From: Ypsolopha sequella
Lineage: Eukaryota > Arthropoda > Insecta > Lepidoptera > Ypsolophidae
Length of the DNA stretch: 64,000 bases
NCBI GenBank assembly: GCA_934047225.1
Contig: CAKOHE010000034.1
Coordinates: 310,001 to 374,000, forward strand
Direction: 5' to 3'
Shown here: positions 21,144 to 32,317 of the stretch, in pieces
How the letters are laid out: each line of letters starts with the position of its first letter
Position numbering within the stretch: position 1 is the stretch's first letter
Program-made: the position numbers and the translations under genes
The notes under the pieces: generated by a model
Databases searched by the model: none
What the model saw: the letters and a program-made list of their open reading frames with translations, nothing else
Told to the model about the DNA's origin: nothing

Positions 21144-22232
21144 CTGAAACAAAAGAGATACTTACTGTTTATCCTTCAAATTGACTTATATATTCGGACA
21201 GGACCACGCCTACTTCCTATACTAACATATCCTACTTCCTACTATTTTATATAAACGCGAAAAATGTTTGGTTTACCACATAAGATCTCGAAAACTAGGT
21301 ACTTGATGAAGCGACATGAAACTTTCACTGTCTTATAGAGAAGGTACCTTCGTGCGGGCGTGACGAAGCGGCCGCGGCATTGTTGTTGGTTACATTTCGT
21401 AAGAAAGAAAAGAGCTTTATTTCAAACACCACAGAAAACAAAACAAAAAAGAAAGAAAAATTAAATACGAAATAGCCATATTCTGTGGTAATGGCGGTCG
21501 TAGCATGCTTGCACTTTCGTGACCGTTGTTCGTGGAATACGCTACTTAGTACCTTTGAACAAGTGTTTTGTTGTGTTCAGGTAATAAGACCAGTGTCGCA
21601 TTAGCCTAGGCATCACGTCTCGAGGGGGCTTGTTCCACTTTAACTCCCCTTTAGAATAGAACAATATTGTTTTCATATTTTTACATTATTTGTTCAACAA
21701 TTCCTCTCTGTGCGGACTTTTAAATGCAAAATATTATCTCAAGGTGTTCATCCCTATATTTTATATACAAATTTGTATGAAAACGTTAAATAAAAGGCCA
21801 TAAAAACGATAAAAGTAAGTTTTTTACATCTCTATACAGAGTCGTAAATATTGGCATTTATTAATTTTAACCAGAAAAAATTGTCTAGTTAAACGGACAG
21901 ACAGACAAACAGAGGGACAAACTTATCCTAAAAGAGTTTCGTGTTTTCATTTTGCGTAACGGGACCTGAACATGTACCGACAGGATTACCTACGATCTAA
22001 TAATTTTGCCATGCACTGTAAATATTTCAAAATAAATATCTATATTTTAAACACTTAGCGATTTATCCCAAGTGTATATAATTTGTAAAACTTCACTTAT
22101 TGGCGCTAAAATGGTGAGCCAATACCGGAGGGCAATTTCACGAAAAGGTTATTGACCTTTGATACAGATCTCAGTAAGTATCTCATACGCACATTTTGTT
22201 CAGTTTTTAACGGCAGTCCTCGATATATCTCG
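21144..22232. other. Unassigned, possibly intron
   Basis: No coding sequence is supportable. A CAGACAGACAAACAGAG-type phrase at 21896-21915 suggests a dispersed repeat end. A short CTCGATATAT duplication lies at 22219-22240. Confidence 0.35.
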
Positions 22233-23370
22233 ATATATCTGCTCGAGCTGGTTGTTCTACTGAAAGTGCCATTCTGGTTTTAAAAAGTACAGTAAAATAT
22301 TACACTGAAAGACGTGCACCTGTCTATGCGTGCTTCCTTGACCTGTCAAAGGCCTTTGACCTGGTTAGGTATGATTTGTTGTGGAAGAAGTTGTCTGGCG
22401 CGGGTTTTCCTGAGGTTTTTGTGTCTGTCTTTCGCTACTGGTACAACAATCAAGTGAACCTTGTGAGGTGGGGCAACGTTTTTTCTGATGCCTACAGACT
22501 GGAATGTGGTGTGAGGCAGGGCGGTTTGACATCTCCAGCACTGTTCAATCTTTATGTGAGTGCACTGATCGAGGAACTTATGGATGCCATATTGATAGAG
22601 TAAGTGTTAATAACATAAGTTATGCGGAGGATATGGTGCTGCTGAGTCCCTCGGTCATTGCACTCAAAAAACTGTTGCACATATGTGAAAGCTATTCTCG
22701 GGAGCACGGTCTTATATACAACGTAAAAAATAGTGAGTATATGGTGTTCAGAGCTAAGAAACGTGCTCCTGATATTGTACCTGAAATACACCTTAATGGG
22801 AAGGCCCTGAGAAGGGTCAATGATCTCAAATATTTGGGTCATTACTCATTACTTAAATATAGATTTATGTGATGACATGGACATTGAAAGGGAGCGCAGG
22901 GCTCTCTCGGTCAGGAGCAACATGCTGGCCCGCAGATTTAGCGGGTGTACAGAGGCTGTTTAAGTTTCCTTGTTTAAAGCCTACTGTCAATCTTTTTACA
23001 CCTGCGGTCTGTAGATTAACCACCTTAAAAAGACCGTGAGAGTTCTCCGCATCCAGTACAATAACGCGTTTAGGATGCTGATGGGGCTGAGGCGGTGGTG
23101 CAGCGCGTCGGGTATGTTCGCTGTGGCGCGCACCCAAGACTACTTCGGCATTATGAGGCTGCGAGTGCGAGCCTCTACCAACAGCATCCTGAGCACTATA
23201 GTGGATAGGATTGACCACCCATTCATTATGCATTGGGTGCAGTTGTCAATCCTACCCAATGCGAAATAAATTAAAAACTGTAAATATAATAGTTACTAAC
23301 AATAGCAATTAAGTAAAACTGTTACTAACAATATGGATACAATATCCGAAATAAAAGTTATTATTATTAC
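22233..23370 (+). mobile_element. LINE copy, arthropod endonuclease-RT type, tail (TTA)n
   Basis: A 5'-truncated copy starting within the RT fingers and ending in ATAAAAGTTATTATTATTAC. The coding part is broken by at least three frame changes (near 22590, 22850 and 22970). The minus-strand fragment at 11690-11910 is a relative. Confidence 0.85.
22255..22872 (+). pseudogene. Broken LINE RT palm
   Basis: The first frame carries ACFLDLSKAFDLVRYDLLW and CGVRQGGLTSPALFNLYV. It stops at 22603, and the continuation in the next frame reads NISYAEDMVLLSPSVIALKK. The usual Tyr-Ala-Asp-Asp catalytic box is thus Tyr-Ala-Glu-Asp, and the frame is broken just before it. Downstream frames (22865-23268) hold the thumb and C-terminus (VRVLRIQYNNAFRMLMGL). 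The whole is inactive. Confidence 0.8.
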
Positions 23371-23529
23371 TTCATAAAATTAATTTCAATGTCTTTGGGA
23401 GTAGTTTTGGGAGATATTTATAGCTTGCAAAAAAAGACACAGGTTCCACGTCTTACGGGCGCCAACGCGAGGCGTATGTAGACTGACAAATCTGACAATA
23501 ACTGAAAATCGGCGGCTGTCTGCATGTGT

Positions 23530-25040
23530 GTCAGCTACACTGTTAAAAATTATGTAATTTTACAGACAAAAAATACACAAAATTTGCATGAAATTTACAG
23601 AAAACGGTGAAATAACAAAAAAAAAATGTAGACTTACAGAAAATTATGAAATACTCCATTTATTTTTTTTATTTTACCGTTTTTGTTTACTTTTCCTTAA
23701 TTTTATTTAATTATACCAAACAAATATGTAATTGTCATTACAATACGGAATTTTACATTCAGTATTTGTATTTTTTCAGAATGGCTTTGCAAATTTACAT
23801 AAATGTGTGTAATTTTACTACTTTAAAGTGTGGTATTAAAAAAGCCTGAAGTTATTTTTCATCTTTTCTGTAAATACACAAATATATGACATTTTACATA
23901 ACTGCGGTGTAATTTTCAGAAAAGCACAAGTAAAATTAAAGGTTATTAATGTAATTTTGCCATAAGTTTATATAAACATACTTAATCTTTGAACTTTACA
24001 TGAATGCGTGTATTTTTACATAATCGTTTTGTTTCTTTATATATCTGTTCGTAAATATGCAAAAAAGATTTGTATTTTTACATATTATGATATGTGTTTT
24101 TAAATAATAAATATGTAAATTTTACACAAAGTTTTTGTAATTTTAAATAATGCATGTAAAAATGCATTTAACCAGTATTTTTAATGTGGGTGCATTTAAT
24201 TTTACATATCAGTTTTGTGAAAGTACATTTTCAGTACTAAATTTTACATACTATTTGTTTGTTTAACTATTTTTTTTTTGTAAGTCTACAAAAAATATTC
24301 GTAATTTTATTACATGTATTAAATTTACATAAATAATATATAAAAATACGTCTGCCCAGCTACTTTCATGGACCTGCTGTTAATTTTACAAATCAGTTTT
24401 GTGAAAGTATATTAGTATATTTTAAAACCAAAATTTCACATAGCATTTTGTACATTTAAATAACTGTTTGTGGGTAGGTATACCAAAAAGTTTTTTATCT
24501 TTACAAATTATGCTAAAATTACGTAAATTTTATGTAAAAATACATGTGACCGGTTTTGTAACCGGTAATATACATTATAATTACTAAATTTTACATATTG
24601 TTTTGTTTATTTACCTAAATTAGTATTTTTAAATACACTAAAAATTTATTTTACTTTACTACATGTATTAAATTTTACATAAATAATATGTAGCAAATAC
24701 TTCTGACCAGCTTCATTCATGAATCTGCAGTTAAGTTTACAAGTTAGTTTTGTGAAAAAAGTAATTTATATTTACAAATTATGCTATATTTACATTGAAC
24801 TCTAGTATGTAGTGTACGTAATACCTCAGTGTATATTTACGTAAATTTTATGTAAAAATAAATGTGACGGGTTTTTTTATGTTGGCAGTTAGTTTCACAA
24901 ATGTAAAAGTTCATTTTAAAAACAAGATTTCACACACCGTTTTGTAAATTTACATGACTGTTTGTAGATATGTGCCAAAAAGTTCATTAATTTTACAAAT
25001 CATGCTATATATTTACGTAAACCATGAACCTAATACCCTA
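23530..25040. repeat. Degenerate TTTACA-rich satellite-like array
   Basis: About 1.5 kb in which TTTACAT/TTTACAA recurs every few tens of bases. A higher-order unit near 185 bp can be traced: ATTTTACAAATCAGTTTTGT recurs in diverged form at about 24193, 24382, 24737 and 24890, each followed by GTGAAAGT-like sequence. GACCAGCT/GCCCAGCT phrases mark unit ends at 24351 and 24704. No ORF. It may be an old satellite or an amplified element interior. Confidence 0.55.
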
Positions 25041-25629
25041 ACAGGACTGAGTACTTGTTTCAAAAAACGTGAAGAACGAGAAGTCATACTAGATTATTTC
25101 ATCTCTGTCTAAGTAGGGTAACCATATTTAAAAATAATTGATTGAGACCACGTAGGTAGTAAAAACCGTATTCAAAACATTTATTTTATTGGTTTAAAGT
25201 CTTCTGCTTTAAAATGGCGGCTGCAGACTACTGGATTTTTGCACTTTATTTCGTTTCCTAAAACTTCTAACCATTTTCTTCGGATATTTTCAGTTTTTGG
25301 AAGACTGTAATGTAAAACCCAATATCATGGTTACTCTAGCGGTATCAAAGTAAACATGTATCATTTCTCCGAGAAAACGTTGTAATTATGCCTTACCTAT
25401 GAAACGATATCCCACAATTCCCAAAAATTTGGCTTCTGCAGCCCTTCACGCTGCATGCTTTAACCATTTTTGCAAAAAAATATTAATTTTACAATTTTGT
25501 TTTCAAATGTCACGGCCGTGGCGCCATTTTTAGATAAAAGGGTTACCAGTTTGCAAGCATAAGAATAATCCCAAATTTATTAAGGAATGATTGATCTTAC
25601 ATTTACGGATAAAACTAAATGTAAAACAT
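25041..25629. other. Unassigned sequence
   Basis: No gene or repeat recognised between the TTTACA array and the palindromic element. Confidence 0.3.
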
Positions 25630-25977
25630 AAATAAACCTAACAAAAAAATAGTGACGGACTTCAAATGTAACTGCAGCCACTCGCTAAAAAGCTTAAAAT
25701 AATTATAAAATGACCGATGGTACCGAAATAACACTTTTTCCGCCTTCTTTCTTCCTGAAAAATATGTTCTCTAGAAGTCGGCACTCTTATATTGGTTTCT
25801 GTGTTGCTATAACCAAGGGAACGCGGTGACTTTTAAAGAACATATTTTTCAGGAACAAAGAAGTCGGAAATAGTGTTATTTCAGTACCATCGATAATTTT
25901 ATATTTATTTTTAACTTTTTTGCGAATGGCTGCAGTTAAATTTAAAGTCGGTTAATATTTTTTGTTAAAAGTTTATT
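25630..25977. mobile_element. Palindromic MITE
   Basis: Two inverted arms of about 135 bp. The left arm has AACTGCAGCCACTCGC, CGATGGTACCGAAATAACAC and CCTGAAAAATATGTTCT; the right arm is its imperfect reverse complement. The loop is about 65 bp. There is no ORF and no clear target duplication. Confidence 0.75.
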
Positions 25978-26089
25978 ATTTTACATTTTTTAGTGTTGAC
26001 GGGTCAAATTGTGTAATGTGGATAGTTCTTGTAAACGCGCTGTTGATATAGAACGAAGGACAAGTAATAATTGGTTATATTTAATAAAT

Positions 26090-26770
26090 ACCCTGTAATC
26101 AGCACCCTAATACAAACTGATTGCCGTAATCTCAAGTTATGTGCTGTCACCCGTTGAGGAGTTCTATGGTAATGAGGCCAAGATCAAAGTTCAGGTGGAG
26201 AAATTACAATTTACAAGTAGTACTCGGCAATCACTATCCTAATACAAAGCGTTTGCCTTAATCTTGAGTGATATGCTGTCGTCCGTTAAGGAGTTCTATG
26301 GTGGTGAAGCCAGGATGGAAGGTCAGGTGGGTATTCTGATAATTTCCAAGAAATGCCCGACAATCAGCACCCTACCAAAGTGATTGCCGCAATCTGGAGT
26401 TAAGTGCTCTCATTTTTATTAAAGAGTTCTATGGTAATGACTTAATAAGACCAGGATCGAAGGTCATGTGGAAAATTGACAATTTCCAAGTAATACTCTG
26501 CGATCAACATCGTAGTACAAAGCGATTTCCTTAATATCAAGTGGTACGCTGTTACTTTCTGAGGCGTTCCACTGCCTCTCTCTGAAAACTTTCATCAGAT
26601 CATGGTCAATTCTAAAATGGGACCTACCTTGAGGGAAATTTTTCCAAACAAAAAAAGAATCATTCAATTCAGTTCAGAATTGACGGAGATAAGGAATAAC
26701 ATACCCAAAAAAAAATACAGTCGAATTGAGATCCTCCTCTTTTTTTCAAGTCGGTTAAAAAAAAAGTATT
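26090..26770. repeat. Tandem repeat of about 125 bp and adjoining lepidopteran repeat end
   Basis: About four diverged units, each with GGAGTTCTATGGT-like and CAGCACCCTAATACAAA-like phrases (26100, 26225, 26345, 26500). They run into CAAAAAAAGAATCATTCAA, ACGGAG and AAGTCGGTTAAAA, which I recognise as a common lepidopteran repeat terminus. A second copy of that terminus lies at 53770-53888. Confidence 0.65.
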
Positions 26771-27013
26771 TACTAAAAGCTAAATACTATAAAGTCGTTG
26801 AAAAACTAAATCGTGAAAAACTCAAGCCTACCATCGCAATTTTTTTTTTGTGATGGCAACTGTGCGAGTAGGACACGGGCATCGACTTTTGTTGTCCCGC
26901 TCGGCACGTTTTCTCTAGTTGGTTATGTCATAGTAAAATAACTTTTAACTGTATGAAATAGAGTCTATTTTTCTACGCGTAACATCCTTCAGTGCACAAT
27001 CCAGTTTAGGTAC

Positions 27014-27711
27014 AGTAGCCGTCAATAGAAATTGTGGACTATGTAAACAAAGCGCCATGTTGTCTTTGTCTATAAATAGGTGAACTATCTAGAGATGGGT
27101 AAGTATGTGATTAAAATATGTTAGGTGCTTAATTAGTTTTCTTTATTTGATTCATCGCTAAAATATTCTGATGAATCGCTAGTCAAATCGCCCACGTTAA
27201 TTACAAATGGTTCCGTCACAGCGTTGTTGGCCGTATCTATTATCTCATCCAGTTCTTTCATTTTTTCTTCTACTTTTAGGACATGAGGTACACATTTTAG
27301 AGCATCGCTGGAAGATCACACAGCTCTCGATAGAATCAGACACACGTTTATGTCAAAGATTATGAAGTAACGCTGTTAAAAAAAAAAGACGGAATAAAAT
27401 AACATCACGAATAATATAGGTTTATATTCAAATAGATTCGTACATCACCAATTTTCAAAGACAATACAGATTCGATGAGAAAAAAATATGACAGCAATCT
27501 CGACGCAGTACAGAATTGACTATTGATTCTATGATTTTCCGTAATTAACTGGTGATTATTGAATATTTCATGATGAAATACAGTGAATGACTGGTAAGAC
27601 TCGATGCTTCATGATTTGGAATAATGTTCAATGAGACTCCGTGACAGAACCTTGAGAAAAATTGAGAAAACGGTTTGTTTACATAGTCCACAATTTCTAT
27701 TGACGGCGACT
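27014..27711. mobile_element. TIR transposon remnant, family T, copy 1
   Basis: Ends are inverted repeats of about 35 bp: GCCGTCAATAGAAATTGTGG then ACTATGTAAACAAA. The interior holds a transposase-like last exon on the minus strand. Copy 2 at 29287-29994 has the same length, a related TIR and related internal sequence (ACATCACCAATTTTCAAAG against ACATCACTAACTTTCCAAAG). The superfamily is not determined because no target duplication is clear. Confidence 0.75.
27133..27307 (-). CDS. Last exon of an unknown transposon protein
   Basis: After an acceptor (GATCTTCCAG) the minus strand is open for 57 codons to a TAA at 27133: DALKCVPHVLKVEEKMKELD, then VTEPFVINVGDLTSDSSEYF, ending DESNKEN. The acidic Ser-rich end looks like a natural C-terminus. 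It lies wholly between the TIRs of the T1 element, so I infer the end of that element's transposase, with the rest deleted. No catalytic motif is present in this exon. A host exon captured by the element is the alternative. Confidence 0.45.
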
Positions 27712-27804
27712 ATATACATCCATGACGTAAACTATGTGGAGATCACAGACAATACTGTCTATGGTAAAAATACATGTGGCCGGCAAGGATTTCGAAAAGA
27801 GGTA

Positions 27805-27950
27805 GGGATGTCGATTTTAAATCGATTTAATCGAAGATTGATTAATCGGGCTCTAAAAAATCGATCTTGTATCGATTTTTTCGAAGCGATTAGATCATTG
27901 AATCGATCCATACAACCGCAGAATCGTGGACACGATTTTTTGCGGTTTCA
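27805..27950. repeat. ATCGATTT-rich short repeat patch
   Basis: The hexamer ATCGAT and its variants recur about seven times in 110 bp. This is a simple diverged repeat with no coding sense. Confidence 0.4.
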
Positions 27951-28014
27951 CGGCGTATTTAGGTAACAAATCACATGCAAATGAAAAGAGTAGATACATA
28001 TTCATTACGTTTCC

Positions 28015-28165
28015 GGCAAAAGTATTACTACGAAAAGAAGCGACACTCACCTCCCCGCGCGAATTTAACGTCCCCCGCGGTCCCCCGCAAGTTAGTGGCA
28101 AATCTGGAGGCAGACAGAGCTCGAGTAGCACTCGTTCGCTGCACGCGTATTTTGTTTTGTTTTCT
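28015..28165 (+). repeat. GC-rich dispersed repeat, copy 1
   Basis: It contains CGTCCCCCGCGGTCCCCCGC and GAGCTCGAGTAG. It matches the reverse complement of 37330-37470 along its length, including GAAGCGACACTC. No ORF is shared by the two copies. Confidence 0.75.
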
Positions 28166-28166
28166 T

Positions 28167-28255
28167 GATTTTGAACACAAACACTTGTACTATTTGTTTC
28201 ATAACATTTGTTTTATGTTATCAAAGAAATAGTACAAGTGTTTGTGTTCAAAATC
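28167..28255. repeat. Hairpin: 29 bp perfect arms
   Basis: GATTTTGAACACAAACACTT begins the left arm at 28167-28195; the right arm at 28227-28255 is its exact reverse complement. An imperfect inner stem (ATAACAT / ATGTTAT) extends the pairing. The perfect arms suggest a recent or constrained origin. Confidence 0.85.
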
Positions 28256-28325
28256 GAGATGCTTTTTTGTTTCATCAAGTGCCGAAAATCGCAAGTATAA
28301 TTAATCTTGTTTTGTTTTAATAAAT

Positions 28326-28415
28326 ATGGTTCGTTATTGTGGTATATATGAATGCCTAGAAAACGGAGCAACCAATAAAGAACGGAGAGTTTTCAAAATT
28401 GCTTCCTTCCGATGA
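28326..28415 (+). pseudogene. THAP-like N-terminus, 29 codons
   Basis: The frame MVRYCGIYECLENGATNKER continues RVFKIASFR and stops. The Cys-x4-Cys spacing, the Tyr before the first Cys and the following basic-Phe-Lys segment match the start of THAP zinc fingers. The rest of the domain is absent. It sits 70 bp after the perfect hairpin and 600 bp after the T1 transposon, so it could be a fragment of a THAP-bearing transposase. Confidence 0.45.
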
Positions 28416-28463
28416 ACTAAGCTATTTTCTTTTATGTTAATTTATTTTTAAAGTTATGAAAAA

Positions 28464-28830
28464 GCGGCGGTAACTTAGGCGTAGAACGCTGACCTCTCAA
28501 TCTTGAGATCCAGGTTCAATCCGAGGTTGGGCATGCACCAATGAGTTTTTCGGAATTTACATAATGCGCATCGTATTTGCTTATAGGTTTTGCCCACTTT
28601 CTGAACGGTAAAGGAAAATATAGTGAGGAAACCCGTATGTCCTAAAAATCGTGTGTTTGTGCCCAAAGAACTTACGGCGATAGGGCTCACCTCCCACCAC
28701 TTTGGGACGTAATATTTGTAGGTTAAACGCTGGTGTACCGAGTGTGGACTGTGACTTGCATTTCAAAGTTCACACTCGGAACACCTTTGACACCCTCTCG
28801 CGCATTCAGGTCGTGACAGTATATATATAT
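28464..28830 (+). mobile_element. tRNA-derived SINE, copy 1
   Basis: The head GCGGTAACTTAGGCGTAGAA resembles a tRNA A box, and GGTTCAATCC is a B box. The body carries TTACGGCGATAGGGCTCACC and GGTGTACCGAGTGTGGACTG. The tail is a TA run. A minus-strand copy lies at 36655-37022, and the body recurs with another head at 57607. Confidence 0.75.
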
Positions 28831-28970
28831 TTTTTTATACAAATTTATCCATGGGGAACCAGAACTAGGACCTAGGGATTAACCACACTAAAATTTAGGA
28901 AGAGAATCATATAAGTTGAGGGTGTAGGTAAATGAGCGAGGACTATGAAGTGTCGGGGGTGGGTCTATGG

Positions 28971-29121
28971 TATCGATTCGGCGCAACACATCTTAACCTA
29001 TTTGACAGGACTAACCTTATTTTGAGCGTTCTGGTCTTTTCGATACAGAAAGAAAAAGACAGAACGCTCAAATTAAGTTTAGTCTTGTCAAAGAAGTTAA
29101 GTTGTGTTGCGCCGAATCGAT
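28971..29121. mobile_element. Palindromic MITE, copy 1 (uninterrupted)
   Basis: TATCGATTCGGCGCAACACA at the left is mirrored by TGTGTTGCGCCGAATCGATA at the right. The arms (about 75 bp) also contain GAGCGTTCTG / CAGAACGCTC. Copy 2 at 30852-31246 is split by a LINE tail. Confidence 0.8.
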
Positions 29122-29286
29122 ACATATATCTCTGATATCTATTACTCTCTGTCCATCTCACCGGTGCTAACTTCACTCAGATTCGGCGCGCACGTGAACG
29201 TAATGTTGCCAACGCGACGTCTATTTGCATAGATCTACGTACTTTGGGCCTTTCCCGCGAACCTACGAACTTCAGTCTTTGAATCT

Positions 29287-29994
29287 AAAGTCCCTTTCAA
29301 TAGAATCCGGCAATAATGTAAACAAGATAATTATTAGACAGTTGTCTATGATCATAGTGTTGTACCTACACTGATGTCAAAGTGAGTGATTGTTATATTG
29401 TTATGTTGTTATATTGTTAGATTTTGGGCTTTCAGTACAGAAATAAAATTAATAAAAGAGCTTTTGCAATATTTCAAAACATAGGGCAAGGCTCTTTAAA
29501 AAATATTAATTAAATTATTTTAGAAAATTTAATAGAATTGAATAAAAATTTATTCAGTATAATATACACATACAATAATCAATAACGCACAGAAGTCGGA
29601 ACAATACCCACTAATGAATAAAGCAAGCCAAACCCATACCTGACTAAATCAGCTGTTGCGGCCGGTCGGCCATTACAAATTTTCATGTCAGCCAGTACAA
29701 AAGAGGTTTGTGAAAATACATCACTAACTTTCCAAAGACAAATAAGACTTCGATGATAAAAAAAATAATATGGCAGTTTTACAAACTATTGAAATTATCG
29801 TCATCCGAGTATTTTTTTATTAAAATAACTATCATAAAGAAGTTAGTTGGTGTATAAATGATTGTAAGAACAATGTATGGTTCCTTGAAATGTGAATATG
29901 ATCAGAATTGATATTCAAATGTAAGTAATTTCTGAGTAATCGTGTTTAAATTGGTTTGTTTACATTATTGCCGGATTCTATTGAAAGGGACTTT
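29287..29994. mobile_element. TIR transposon remnant, family T, copy 2
   Basis: The terminal inverted repeat AAAGTCCCTTTCAATAGAAT continues CCGGCAATAATGTAAACAA and is mirrored at the right end. At 708 bp it is nearly the same length as the copy at 27014-27711. No protein-coding remainder was recognised, so it is a non-autonomous relative. Confidence 0.8.
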
Positions 29995-30851
29995 ACGTGC
30001 CTACTTTCTATCAAATATTCAAATTCGCAAAATTACATTATTTCAGAATGAACTGAATACTTAGTCTAAATGGGCCAATTCCCTTTTTCTTGGATGAAAA
30101 GTTCATGCGTTTTGTTTCATACTAAAGCACGGTACGGACAACGACCTGTTATTCTTAATCCTATATTACTCAATTTACTCATAAAGCTAGTTGTGATTGT
30201 GTGATCGTGTCTGAAACGAAACGTTTCATCTCATTCACTCATTTCTTTTTCAAAAAAGAATTTAATACACAATGTACGTACCCCACAATGTCCCGCAGAT
30301 CACTGAGTAGCGCATGTGCTAAACTGCCATTTTTGGCACCCATGAACTGGAGTCATTTACTCGCGCCATTAGGCCTGTCCCTTTTAAAATCAATGGTAGC
30401 CGGTTTTTTTAAGGCCCATGTTCCGGTGTTATCCGAAAATGACTCTTAATTATAACGTTATTCCTCTTTAACGGGATGTTTAGAAATTATGAAAAAAATG
30501 TATGGTGTTATTTAAAGTGTAAATCGTATTAAGAAAGTATTGTTTGATTAATTTATTTGATTAATTTATTTGTGGATTTTTTTCCCTCAATCGCATCGAT
30601 ATGAAAAGTATAATTTTGGACTCTGGAGTCTTCTCCGGGTAGGGTGGCCTCATAATGCAATGCATCATGCGCAAGGGCGGATCCAGGGGGGGGGGTCATA
30701 GGGGTCATAAAAAAATTCAGTTCATTACTCTATGTCCTCTAGACGGCGTCATATTCTATTTAATGTGACGTCACTTTGCCTGTAACCGTTATAGAGAGAA
30801 ATAATAAATTGAGAGTTATTTATAGTACCTAAAACCAGCGGACGGTCAATG
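29995..30851. other. Unassigned sequence
   Basis: An 82-codon frame at 30201-30449 has no recognisable motif. A run of ten G lies near 30688. Nothing else is seen. Confidence 0.35.
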
Positions 30852-31246
30852 GTGTCGATTCGGTGTAACATATTTAAAAAGACTTAATTTAAGCTTTCTG
30901 TCCTTGTCTTTTCGATACACAAAGAAAAAGACAGAGCGCTCAAATTCAAATTCAAATAGTTTATTTTGCAAAGTAGGTATATAAAATACACGTTTCACAA
31001 CTCAAAATTTAATCTTATAAAAAATATGTATGTAATTAAATAATAAATGTACATGAACTAGATTAAAGGTTTATTTAATTTATGTAGCAATATATATACG
31101 ATTAAAATTATAGGTAAAATATATATTATACAAGGTGAAATCCAATCAACCGCCCGAACCCACACCGGAGACCCGGCCAGGGACCAAGAACAAGGTTCAA
31201 TGATCACCAACCAAGCCCCCAAATTAAGTTTAGTCCTGTCGAACAT
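30852..31246. mobile_element. Palindromic MITE, copy 2, split by a LINE
   Basis: The left arm (GTGTCGATTCGGTGTAACAT to GACAGAGCGCTCAAATT) matches copy 1 and is cut at 30946. The right arm resumes at 31221 with AAATTAAGTTTAGTCCTGTC, as in copy 1. The outer end of the right arm has diverged. Confidence 0.75.
30947..31220 (-). mobile_element. LINE 3' end inserted in the MITE
   Basis: The same (AATTTG)n-tailed family as at 6237, 42097 and 62124, in minus orientation. It is flanked by AAATT on both sides (30942-30946 and 31221-31225), a plausible target duplication, though the tail sequence itself contains AAATT. Confidence 0.8.
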
Positions 31247-32317
31247 GCAACGGCCCCAGGGCTACGTTCAATTTTATTAGCCGCTCAACAGTTTTGATGT
31301 GGCAACAATTATATTTTTGTTATATTGGTACTAATGTTTTTTATGTTAGTTAAGTTGTATGTACTGCTGTCACTGTAACAGAAAAATAATGCCGGTCAAG
31401 GTACATATATTGTGCAACGCTAAAGTAATTATAATCAAATAAATTCTCAAACCTAGTTTTCTTCTCCTAACCATTCTAAAAAACAGTGACAGCAGGATAG
31501 CATTTATACAAATTCAACTAATGCAAAAGAGATGTCATAATCGTCTGGCGTCGTGTGAAGATGCTGATCAAGTAATGAAAGATATTGCTGAAATAGCGTT
31601 AAATTGTATTTTATTAATAAATATACATTTTATCTTTTGTTGGGGCTTTTTTTCTTCAAAACCTGAATTTTGGGGGGATTCTGGGTAATATTTGGGGAGA
31701 ATACGAGTCTGTTATCTGGCAACACTGCTGGTTACTCTTTCTTTGACTACTTCTCTGAGACTTCTTGTAACAGAATTGAAAAAGATTTGCGAAGAAACTC
31801 ATAGTGATATGCCAGTACCCTCCAGTCTTCAAGACCTTTTAAAATAACCTAAATTTTGTACTCCCCTATTCAATTATAATATATATTGAACACAGTGGCA
31901 AAATTATAATCTCTGGTGTGAAGTGAAATATGTAAAAGTGACCAAACAAAATTACTTAACTATTTTTATAAACAGTGTTGTGTAAAAATAAAATATTGGC
32001 TCAAAAGAACTAGTTTCCAGGGCCGCAAAACGAACTAAAAAAAAAACTCTTTCTTCTCGTGACGTGCGTCCATCAACAAACGTGAATTAAATTATTGCTG
32101 AAAGTAAAGTAATGGTACTGTAACATATCGCTAGGCAATATGTTAGGTCTAGGTAAGGCTAGGTTTTATAGGTAGTATGGCGGCACGTCTACACGTTTGC
32201 CACATTCCTTTTAGATATCAATAATCACGTATAATTAAGTATAAATAAGGATTCATCTTTCGTCAATATATATTACATACATAACTACATAATTACATAC
32301 GACAGTACTTAAGCACT
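31247..32317. other. Mostly unassigned; possible terminal exon
   Basis: Around 31722-31855 a plus-strand frame reads LVTELKKICEETHSDMPVPS and stops after SLQDLLK. The texture is protein-like, but no splice site is convincing and the family is unknown. The rest shows nothing. Confidence 0.25.

Noticed and set aside
22865..23233. 122-codon minus-strand ORF
   Set aside because: Shadow of the LINE RT C-terminus on the plus strand.
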